The position numbers and the translations under genes were made by a program. From NCBI GenBank assembly GCA_965230625.1, contig CBDDLL010000001.1, forward strand, positions 682,001-746,000: a DNA stretch of 64,000 nt. Reading direction: 5' to 3'. This DNA is from Saccharicrinis sp965230625. GTDB lineage: Bacteria > Bacteroidota > Bacteroidia > Bacteroidales > Marinilabiliaceae. Below, one piece after another: positions 35,407-43,299 of the stretch. Every line of letters begins with the position of its first letter. Within the stretch, counting starts at the first letter, position 1. The notes beneath the pieces are model-generated. The model was not told where the DNA came from and searched no databases. It worked only from the letters and a program-made list of their open reading frames with translations.

Positions 35407-36735
35407 ATGGCAAACATATTAATAGTAGACGATGATACTTCATTTGGTTTAATGATTGAAGGCTTTTTAATAAGAAAAGGTTTTGAAACTAATTTTGTTA
35501 GTAGTTTTAAAAGTGCCCTTCAATCTATTAAAGATGTATCATACGACCTAGTGTTAACTGATTATAGATTAGATACAGGTACCGGTTTAGATTTAATTCC
35601 AGAGGTTAAAAAGCAAAATCGAAATACCGCAGTTGTATTAATTACTGCATATTCTGACATACGAGTTGCTGTAAATGCCATAAAGCAAGGTGCTTTTGAA
35701 TATATTGCCAAACCAGTAAATCCCGACGAATTATTACATGTTATTAAAAGAGGTATTAGCAAAGTAAGTGATGATAACGAGAAGCCTCTTCCCCCTCCGT
35801 CCAGTAACTATATAAAAGGAATTAGTAGGTATGCCGAACAATTGGACCAACAAATAGAATTAATTTCGGGCACTGAACTCTCGGTGCTTGTATTGGGCGA
35901 AAGTGGTGTTGGAAAGGAATTTGTTGCACAACGTATTCACGAACTTAGTAAAAGAAAGGATAAACCGTTTGTTGCCGTAGATTGCGGTGCACTGCACTCA
36001 GATATTGCAACCAGTGAATTATTCGGTCATAAAAAAGGCTCGTTTACTGGTGCACTGGAAGACAAGGAAGGTCATTTTGAAGCAGTTAAAGACGGAACTA
36101 TATTTTTAGATGAAATAGGTAATCTAAGCTACGATGTTCAGGTTAAATTACTTAGGGCAATTCAGGAAAGAAAAGGACGTAGATTAGGCAGTAACGAAGA
36201 ATACCCGATTAACTGCCGAATAATAGCAGCTACTAACGAAGATTTACGAACTTCTTCTTTTAACGGAAAGTTTAGAGAAGACCTTTATCACAGACTTAAC
36301 GAGTTCTCAATTAACATGCTTCCTCTTAGAGAAAGAAAAGAGGATATACCCATTTATAGCAAACGCTTTTTAGATTTAGCAGCTAACGAATTCGATAAAA
36401 AAAATATAATCATTAGCCTTGAGGTAGAAAGGATTTTTTTAATGTACGAATGGCCAGGTAACTTAAGGGAGTTAAGAAATGTTATTAGAAGAGCTGTACT
36501 TTTGGCCAAAGGAGATAACATTACATTAATAGAACTACCTCCTGAAATTCAGCAGCCTTCATCAATACCCGAAGCTCCGGTTCAGTTGAAAGATGTGAAA
36601 GAAAAATCGGAAAAAGAAATGATTATTGAAACCCTGGAGCAAACCAAATACAACAAAGCTAAAACTGCTCGTATTTTAGGTATTGACAGAAAAACTCTTT
36701 ACAACAAAATAAATAAGTATAACATTGATGCTTAA
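35407..36735 (+). CDS. Sigma-54-dependent response regulator (NtrC family)
   Basis: 442 aa. Receiver domain 1-118 with phosphoacceptor Asp52, Thr80 and Lys102. AAA+ domain from about 138 with Walker A GESGVGKE (163-170), sigma-54 contact loop GSFTGA (210-215, Ser instead of the usual Ala) and Walker B 'TIFLDEIGNL'. Fis-type HTH at the end ('TARILGIDRKTLYNKINKY'). TATTTTTG at 35378-35385 is a possible -7 element. It converges with a hybrid histidine kinase gene, overlapping it by 4 bp, and that kinase is its likely partner. Confidence 0.93.
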   Translation: MANILIVDDDTSFGLMIEGFLIRKGFETNFVSSFKSALQSIKDVSYDLVLTDYRLDTGTGLDLIPEVKKQNRNTAVVLITAYSDIRVAVNAIKQGAFEYIAKPVNPDELLHVIKRGISKVSDDNEKPLPPPSSNYIKGISRYAEQLDQQIELISGTELSVLVLGESGVGKEFVAQRIHELSKRKDKPFVAVDCGALHSDIATSELFGHKKGSFTGALEDKEGHFEAVKDGTIFLDEIGNLSYDVQVKLLRAIQERKGRRLGSNEEYPINCRIIAATNEDLRTSSFNGKFREDLYHRLNEFSINMLPLRERKEDIPIYSKRFLDLAANEFDKKNIIISLEVERIFLMYEWPGNLRELRNVIRRAVLLAKGDNITLIELPPEIQQPSSIPEAPVQLKDVKEKSEKEMIIETLEQTKYNKAKTARILGIDRKTLYNKINKYNIDA

Positions 36736-39287
36736 GCAACAACAGGCATCAATTCTTCTTTTACCTCATTCCAAAGAAGTTTTAGTTCATTAAGTTTTTG
36801 CGTTAGTTCAACTTGCGAAATACCTAAATGTTTGGTCTTTTCCAATTCAACTAATATTTCTATTCCCTTGTTAATTTTAAACTGCCTGAATCCAGTTAAC
36901 AGTTTATGTGCTCTTTCTGAAATAATCTGTAAATCGGGATTATTATCTTTTAATTCATTTTCAATATCATTTATTCCTAACTCAGTATTATCGATAAAAG
37001 TATTAACTACTGATTGAAGAAATTCCTTATCATCTCCAGTGAACGATCTTATTTCTTCTAAGCTAAATTTATAATTGTTACTCATCTCCTCTATTTTATC
37101 TTCATTTTCTGTATTCTCTTTATTAATTTCTTCTTTCTCAATAACACCTTCAATATCAAAAATAACCGAAAGCTTTTGCATGAGTTGCTTTTGGGTAAAA
37201 GGTTTAGCCATAACCCATATGTCCTGTTCGTTATTGGCTTCTTTTAAATCAGAATTAACCATATCTGCCGTTAAAAACAGTACTGGTGTTAACAATTTCT
37301 TCTTCTCTCTAATAATGTTTAAAAGCTGCAACCCATCAATTTTAGGCATGTGTAAGTCAATCAAAAATAAATCGTAAGTGTTTTGCTCAATGGCTTGTAA
37401 AGCATTTTCTGGTGAGGATATTACATCTAATTGCTGCACTTTTTCGTGTAAAATACGATCAATTAACTGGCAAATCATTTCATCGTCATCAACTGCCATA
37501 ATTTTTTTATCCTTGAATATAAAACCCGCCTCGCTCATTGGATTTACTTTCACCAAATTACATGGTACATAAGGAATATCGAATCTAAACGTACTTCCTT
37601 CGTTTGGTTTACTCTCCAGCGCAATATACCCTCCCATGGCTTCAATAATCTGGCGACTAATGGACAAACCTAATCCAGTTCCTGAATATTTTCGTGATAA
37701 ACTGATATTTACCTGGTTAAACATTTTAAATACCATTTTTTGCTTATCCTTAGGTATACCAATACCTGTATCTTTAACAGTAAAAACCAGCTTATCCTTT
37801 TTTCTGTTTAACTCAAAATGAATAGTTCCCTTATGGGTAAACTTTATAGCATTGCCAATTAAGTTAATGAGTACTTGCTTTAATCTGAGACTATCCGATT
37901 CAAATGCCTCCACACTTTCATCTATACTATGTGTAAGTCGTAATCTCGATTTTTGGGCTTGCAATTCAAACAATTGATGAATCTCATTTAATAAAGCTTT
38001 TGCTTCAATTTTATCTTTATAAAAAGCAATATTACCCGATTCTAGCATGGATGAATCCAGTACGTTATTTATTAATCCATTTAAGTGCTCTGCTGACAGT
38101 AATATTTTCTCCGAAACCTCCATTTGATCATTATTCTTGAGCATTCCTGATAATTGCTCCGAGAATCCAATAATTGAAGTTAATGGAGTTCTTATTTCGT
38201 GGCTCATGTGAGCAACAAACTGTTCTTTTACTTTTAATAACCTGTCTACCCGTTCTTTCGCTCTTATTATATCGTTTTTAAGTTTTTGACTCCTCGTAAT
38301 ATCCCGGCTAATCCAATAGATAAAAAATAGCATTAAAAAGACAGCCGTGGCAACCAGAATTAATATTCTATCTATCATTTCGCTTCGTAATACTTCAAGG
38401 TCGTGACGTCTTTTCTCGTTTCGTTGGATAGTAACATCATGAAGATTCCTTACAATACTCTTTATCTGGTCGGTTAATTGCCTATCTAGATGAATCAGCT
38501 CGTTCTCATGCTTTTGCACCCTATAGTTTATTCTCTTTTCCTGTCTTTCGGCCTTTTGTATTCTAGTCCTTATTTCTTCTATGTTTTCACTGGGCCTAAC
38601 TTCCTTCATTACTGTTGAATCCACTTTTCTGCTAACAACAGCCTCCAATTCAACTGGTTCGTTGTTTTTTTTACCTCCGGAAAACAAGTCGCCCATCCGT
38701 TTAAAGAAACCTCGTTTTTCTTCCTCTGGTTTTTTCAGTACTAAAAGGGTATCTTCTATAATGATATCTTGTTGAGAGGAGTCAACTTTTAAACTGGTGT
38801 AGGTATAATGTGTTACTTCATAGTTTAACGAATCGGGTATAGATTCCAAAATATTTTCGGTTGATGCATTGCGTAGTTTTAAGATATTAACTTGTACCAA
38901 TTGATCCATCAACTGTTTTTTTTGTAGATACAACCGTTCTATTTCGCTAATTCCCTGTTGCGAAACTGTATCGGGAAAAAGACCATGCAGATAATTAATT
39001 ACAGATAAAACAGAATCGTGATGTTGGATATATTGTTCACGGTATTCTTTCTTTCCTGTAATTCCATAAACTCTACTAATTCCCTCTGTTTCTATAATTT
39101 CAAATATCAGTTGGTTGAGGTAAGTAAATTCACGCTCGTGACCAAACTCCTCGTTCTGAACCCTGATTATGGAAATAACAGAAAAATATGTGATGGTAAA
39201 AATAACCACAGCAATGGCTACTATAATTGAAAAACCAATAGTTACTTTTGTCTGTATCCACTTTTCAGGTACAACTTTTTTTGTCAT
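36732..39287 (-). CDS. Hybrid sensor histidine kinase with receiver and Hpt domains
   Basis: 851 aa. Membrane helices at about 16-40 and 307-327 enclose a ~265-residue extracytoplasmic sensor, largely helical and Gln/Glu-rich with coiled-coil stretches. HisKA with His363 in FVAHMSHEIRTPLT; HATPase with 'LINLIGNAIKFTHKG', 'DTGIGIP' and 'GTGLGLSI'; receiver domain about 593-715 with Asp644 and Lys695; C-terminal Hpt with His794 in ERAHKLLTGF. All phosphorelay residues are present, so the relay H363-D644-H794 can feed the adjacent sigma-54 regulator. Confidence 0.93.
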   Translation of the reverse strand: MTKKVVPEKWIQTKVTIGFSIIVAIAVVIFTITYFSVISIIRVQNEEFGHEREFTYLNQLIFEIIETEGISRVYGITGKKEYREQYIQHHDSVLSVINYLHGLFPDTVSQQGISEIERLYLQKKQLMDQLVQVNILKLRNASTENILESIPDSLNYEVTHYTYTSLKVDSSQQDIIIEDTLLVLKKPEEEKRGFFKRMGDLFSGGKKNNEPVELEAVVSRKVDSTVMKEVRPSENIEEIRTRIQKAERQEKRINYRVQKHENELIHLDRQLTDQIKSIVRNLHDVTIQRNEKRRHDLEVLRSEMIDRILILVATAVFLMLFFIYWISRDITRSQKLKNDIIRAKERVDRLLKVKEQFVAHMSHEIRTPLTSIIGFSEQLSGMLKNNDQMEVSEKILLSAEHLNGLINNVLDSSMLESGNIAFYKDKIEAKALLNEIHQLFELQAQKSRLRLTHSIDESVEAFESDSLRLKQVLINLIGNAIKFTHKGTIHFELNRKKDKLVFTVKDTGIGIPKDKQKMVFKMFNQVNISLSRKYSGTGLGLSISRQIIEAMGGYIALESKPNEGSTFRFDIPYVPCNLVKVNPMSEAGFIFKDKKIMAVDDDEMICQLIDRILHEKVQQLDVISSPENALQAIEQNTYDLFLIDLHMPKIDGLQLLNIIREKKKLLTPVLFLTADMVNSDLKEANNEQDIWVMAKPFTQKQLMQKLSVIFDIEGVIEKEEINKENTENEDKIEEMSNNYKFSLEEIRSFTGDDKEFLQSVVNTFIDNTELGINDIENELKDNNPDLQIISERAHKLLTGFRQFKINKGIEILVELEKTKHLGISQVELTQKLNELKLLWNEVKEELMPVVA

Positions 39288-39341
39288 TGCAATTTAATTT
39301 AAAGACACAATTTACTTTATTTTTTAGCTTTATGCCAAATT

Positions 39342-39412
39342 AGAAGGGAAAACGGAGAAAGGAGAAGGCAGAAAGGAGAAAGGAACTGGGAAACGGAGAA
39401 TTGGTGAAAAGT
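39342..39412. repeat. Purine tract of GGAGAAAGG units
   Basis: About 70 bp of near-pure A/G built from GGAGAAAGGAGAA-like units, on the plus strand between two divergent genes. Counterparts: 15572-15610 (same strand) and 1439-1552 (complement). Confidence 0.7.
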
Positions 39413-39471
39413 GACAGAAGGGTAAAATGTAACTAAGTAGTGCTATTAAGAAAACTAAGAATTTTATATAA

Positions 39472-39873
39472 GTGGCTCTTAAGAAAACGATACAAGTTGT
39501 TTGTGCTGTTATTTTACAGAAGAACAATATATTAGCAGCAAAACGAAGCGAAGCTATGCCTCATCCTGGTTATTGGGAATTTCCGGGTGGTAAAGTAGAG
39601 GATGGTGAAAGTGAAGAGTTAAGTTTAAAACGAGAAATATTAGAAGAGTTAGGTTGTGATATTATTATTGAAAAGCAACTTCCATCATTTCCATATCAAT
39701 ACCCTGATAAAAAAGTGATTTTAATACCTTTTATCTGTAAATTAAATGGCGAAAACCCTACTCCAAAAGAACATGAACAAATCGCTTGGTTTTCTTTGGG
39801 TGAATTGGATCAATTGAACTGGTTGCCAGCTGATGTTCCAATCGCTAAGTATTTGAGGGATAATTTGAAGTAA
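39472..39873 (+). CDS. Nudix hydrolase, (deoxy)nucleoside triphosphatase of the MutT type
   Basis: 133 aa starting at GTG (GTG GCT CTT AAG), giving MALKKTIQVVCAVILQKNNI. The complete Nudix box is GGKVEDGESEELSLKREILE, then ELG; 'ILAAKRSEAMPHPGYWEFPG' precedes it as in 8-oxo-dGTP diphosphatases. The 3' part 'EQIAWFSLGELDQLNWLPADVPI' matches MutT-like proteins. It sanitises oxidised or excess nucleotides; exact substrate unproven. Confidence 0.88.
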   Translation: MALKKTIQVVCAVILQKNNILAAKRSEAMPHPGYWEFPGGKVEDGESEELSLKREILEELGCDIIIEKQLPSFPYQYPDKKVILIPFICKLNGENPTPKEHEQIAWFSLGELDQLNWLPADVPIAKYLRDNLK

Positions 39874-40367
39874 CCATATTCCTGCATAAACCTTTGTGAA
39901 ACTTAGTAGTATAATTACTTTACCAAGATCACAAAGGTTATACAAAGAACTACTGCATATTAACTTTAAACCCAGAAATGTCATTAGACCATCTATTGCA
40001 GATCCAAACATCTTCAAAATCAAACATTTCATTGCATTTGTACTCGTTAGTATAACTTCGGCTATGTCTCCTCGTCAAAATACTTTATTTTTTTGCTTTT
40101 CGAATCTTCATTACGATTCTCGTAACTATTCAGTATAAAGTATAAAGACATAAGTATAAAGATTTGAACACGTTAACATTTTTGAATATTGGTATTTCAG
40201 TCCTTTGTCTATTATTTATGTACAATCTTATAATTTAGGATGCATTTTATAACAAACATCCTAAACTCCCTACACAGTTAAAACACTGTTATACAATTCT
40301 TTTCTTTTGTCTTTATACTTTTGTCTTACTACTGAATAGTTACCGATACTCCAATGACATATCTGTA
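39874..40367. other. Intergenic region with hairpin and inverted-repeat element
   Basis: No gene. AACCTTTGTGA (39889-39899) pairs perfectly with TCACAAAGGTT (39929-39939), a hairpin 15 nt after the Nudix stop without a T-tract. The element at 40122-40343 fills most of the rest. Confidence 0.5.
40122..40343. mobile_element. 222-bp element bounded by 14-bp inverted repeats, carrying the dispersed AAGTAT motif at both ends
   Basis: GTAACTATTCAGTA at 40122-40135 is exactly complementary to 40330-40343. Just inside, both ends carry the AAGTATAAAGACA motif in opposite orientation; the left copy 40132-40162 is 30/31 identical to 2731-2761. Inside is a 9-bp stem TTTAGGATG / CATCCTAAA. No ORF. Probably a non-autonomous repeat element. 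Confidence 0.55.
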
Positions 40368-42707
40368 TTAAAAATAAATCCTATACATAAAATTTGGTAT
40401 CATATTTAATTGCTCCGAATATTCAACTTCTCTATTGTATTCGTTATAGGACTCACTAATTTTTGCCTTGTTGTTGGTAAAGTTTACAATATCAAGGAAT
40501 AACTCATGAGATACCTTTGGTCGGTTGATTTTATAAGTAGCAGTAAAGTTAAACTGAAAAACATGGTCTAAGCGGTTATCAAAAGCTTTATCGTACTGCC
40601 ATACCTCATCGTCTTGTGCAAAGGTGGCCTCTTTGTTTAATGGGATATATCTTCGTCCACCATTAAAAAAGAATTTACCATTTAATCCTAAAATATTGTT
40701 CTTTCCGTTTTTACCTACTCTAAATTCTTTACCTGCCAATAAGTTAACTGCATAGTTCCCATTAAACCTGGTATTTCGTTCTACACCTTCTAACGATTTA
40801 TATTGCGAGTTATAAAGAGAAGTAGTTAATAAAAAGTAATACTGGTTATGGAAAAAACGCTCTAATGTTAATTCAATTCCATAGTTTCTGCCCGTTCCTT
40901 TGTTCACTAATGCTTTATCAATAAATGCATCATCCATATTAATTAAAGAAAAATAACTGGTATCTACATCTTCAACAGGTATATCGTACAAATGCTGATA
41001 ATACAACTCAATTTTAGCATTTAAATTATCCGATAATCTGTTTTCGTAACCCAATACATAATGCATCGATTTTGATAGCTCCAAATCCTTGTTAGGTGTG
41101 CTTGTATTTCCTTCCTCATCGGTAATAACAGCATGGTAAGCAGTAATACTCTCTACTTTACTGTGCATACCAAACCCAAGGTTAAAGCTTTGTTTTGGTT
41201 TAAATTGCCATCTAAAAGCTAGTCTTGGCTCAATGGCATCGGCATTGTTCATTAAAAAGTTAGAGTAATGTAATCCACTCACCATGGTTAAATCCTGGTT
41301 TAACCTGTACTTCCAACTGGCATAAGTCTGCACAAAACCTTCGTTCTCTTTAAAAAGCAGGTTCCTCTCCCATCTTTGGTCATCACTATCCCATCCTTCA
41401 TCGTCCATATCATAGTAAAACTGAGAATAGTTAATACCTGCACTTAAGCTACTTTTGGCACTAAACTTATTACTGTATTTAATGCTACCATAAAGTGTTT
41501 TCTTATCCCAGGTAGCATCGTGGTCTTTAACAAATACATTGTTTCTAAGCTCTCTTCCAAAATACTCACTCCCATTGGCTGATAGTGCCACAGAACTTTT
41601 TAAGTAAGATGAATTGCTCAATGGAATCATATGATTAACACCAATTACACCCATATGCGATTTATACTCACCTTTATATCTAATCACCGTTTGGTTATCT
41701 TCATCATGTTCTTCGATAGAACTCATCCCACCTAATCCAAAAAGACAAAAAGAACCGGCTTTTTTAGTTGGTAAGCATATTTTAAATGATGCATCCTGAT
41801 ATTTGGGTATTCCATCAAAATCCACCAAACCTAAGTTGTTTAAAATGGCTAGCGAGGAATAGCGGTAATTAAGTAAATAAGAACCTCCATAACCCTTTTT
41901 AAAAGGGCCTTCTGTTGTTAAGTCGGTGCCTAGTACGCCAAAGCCAAAAATATTCTCCCTTTTTTCGTTATTACCTGTACGAAGTTTAATATCAAATACC
42001 CCCGACATAGCATTACCATATTCCGGAGCAAAAGCTCCTGTAAAAAAATCAGAGTTCCCTAACATTGAACTGTTTAGCGCATTAATTGGACCTCCAGTAG
42101 TTCCTTCGTCCGAAAAGTGATTGGGATTGGGAATGGGTACACCTTCCATTCTCCAAAGTAAACCGTTGGGCGAATTACCACGGATAATAATATCGTTGCT
42201 ACCTGTTGGATCGTTAGTAACTCCTGCAAAAGAACTTACCATCCTTGATGGATCGCTTATGGAACCTGCATAACGCTCAGATTCTTCTACGGTAAAAGAC
42301 TTTGCACTAATTAGAGCCATTTTGTTTAGTGTTTCTCCCTTTCGTTTTTGCCCTTTAACAACTATCTCTCCTAAATTTACTAACGATTCCTGTAGTTCTA
42401 TATTAAGCACTACCTCTTTACCCGAGTTTACCATAATGTTTGATACTGCCCTATCTTCGTATCCCATAAAAGAAATGTGCAGGTTTACACGACCAACGGT
42501 TACTTCATCAATTCTAAAAGTACCATCTAATCCGGTAATGGTACCCTGAATAGGATCGGTATCCTGAATAACTACTGCAGCCCCAATTAGTGGCATTTTT
42601 GTATCCGCATCAACAATATTTCCGCGAATAGTTTGGGATAAATTTTGAGCTTCTAATCCTTTTCCCAAGCATAACAATCCCATTACAAGAAATATAGCTT
42701 TTCTCAT
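40368..42707 (-). CDS. TonB-dependent receptor with carboxypeptidase-regulatory-like domain
   Basis: 779 aa. Signal peptide (about 1-20, ending GLEAQN), a beta-sandwich domain at 22-110 ('TIRGNIVDADTKMPLIGAAV'), a plug domain ('RMVSSFAGVTNDPTGSNDIIIRGNSPNGLLWRMEGVPIPNPNHF') and a 22-strand-type barrel ending 'NMIPNFMYRIYF'. It lacks the SusC hallmark and has no SusD partner, so it belongs to the general TonB receptor branch (siderophore, metal or peptide uptake or surface sensing). Single gene. Confidence 0.9.
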   Translation of the reverse strand: MRKAIFLVMGLLCLGKGLEAQNLSQTIRGNIVDADTKMPLIGAAVVIQDTDPIQGTITGLDGTFRIDEVTVGRVNLHISFMGYEDRAVSNIMVNSGKEVVLNIELQESLVNLGEIVVKGQKRKGETLNKMALISAKSFTVEESERYAGSISDPSRMVSSFAGVTNDPTGSNDIIIRGNSPNGLLWRMEGVPIPNPNHFSDEGTTGGPINALNSSMLGNSDFFTGAFAPEYGNAMSGVFDIKLRTGNNEKRENIFGFGVLGTDLTTEGPFKKGYGGSYLLNYRYSSLAILNNLGLVDFDGIPKYQDASFKICLPTKKAGSFCLFGLGGMSSIEEHDEDNQTVIRYKGEYKSHMGVIGVNHMIPLSNSSYLKSSVALSANGSEYFGRELRNNVFVKDHDATWDKKTLYGSIKYSNKFSAKSSLSAGINYSQFYYDMDDEGWDSDDQRWERNLLFKENEGFVQTYASWKYRLNQDLTMVSGLHYSNFLMNNADAIEPRLAFRWQFKPKQSFNLGFGMHSKVESITAYHAVITDEEGNTSTPNKDLELSKSMHYVLGYENRLSDNLNAKIELYYQHLYDIPVEDVDTSYFSLINMDDAFIDKALVNKGTGRNYGIELTLERFFHNQYYFLLTTSLYNSQYKSLEGVERNTRFNGNYAVNLLAGKEFRVGKNGKNNILGLNGKFFFNGGRRYIPLNKEATFAQDDEVWQYDKAFDNRLDHVFQFNFTATYKINRPKVSHELFLDIVNFTNNKAKISESYNEYNREVEYSEQLNMIPNFMYRIYF

Positions 42708-42927
42708 TTTAATTTCGTTTTACTAGATGATATTGGTTAATTAAATCAGATAAAAAAATTAGTAACTAAAATCTTGCGCAATTGATTTTTAAGTTAAATT
42801 TCGACATAAAGACAAGGCCATTTTTTTGAGGTTGCATGCATCTTAAAATTTCTTGTGATTTTTTTTCCTTTATTACCTTTCAAAATCATCAGATTGGGTG
42901 TAAATTGTACATTAAAAACTATGAATT

Positions 42928-43197
42928 ATGAGAAGGGTTAGAATGATAGTTTGTGGTCGTGTTCAAGGAGTAGGATACCGATACTACGTAAAAGAACAGG
43001 CGCAAAAATTGGGTATTAAAGGTTATGTAAGAAATTTACCTGGTGGAGAAGTAGAAGTAGATGCAGAGGGAGAAAGAAGCAATTTAGCTGATTTTATTTT
43101 AGATTGTAAACAAGGTTCCCATATGTCTGATGTAAGTGATTTCTTTCTTCATGACATTCCGTACTTTGGATTTCAGCACTTTAATATTAAACATTAA
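42928..43197 (+). CDS. acyP: Acylphosphatase
   Basis: 89 aa, family-typical length. The catalytic loop 'CGRVQGVGYRYYV' contributes the phosphate-binding Arg, and 'KGYVRNLPGGEVEVDAEG' contains the catalytic Asn. It hydrolyses acyl phosphates such as acetyl or carbamoyl phosphate in the cytoplasm. Start: MRRVRMIVCG, the only ATG with the full fold. A terminator follows within 30 bp, so it is monocistronic. Confidence 0.93.
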   Translation: MRRVRMIVCGRVQGVGYRYYVKEQAQKLGIKGYVRNLPGGEVEVDAEGERSNLADFILDCKQGSHMSDVSDFFLHDIPYFGFQHFNIKH

Positions 43198-43221
43198 TTA
43201 GTAAAAAAATAACATAAACTA

Positions 43222-43256
43222 AACGGTTCCTTATCTTAAAAGAACCGTTCTTTGTT
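43222..43256 (+). terminator. Terminator of the acylphosphatase gene
   Basis: AACGGTTC / GAACCGTT (8-bp stem) is followed by a T-rich run CTTTGTTTT, 25 nt after the stop. Confidence 0.8.
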
Positions 43257-43299
43257 TTAATTTGTTATATTAGTTTTCCTCAATAACAAGTATTTATCA

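Noticed and set aside
39330..39527. 65-codon minus-strand frame rich in Phe/Pro/Leu
   Set aside because: It is encoded by the purine tract read backwards.
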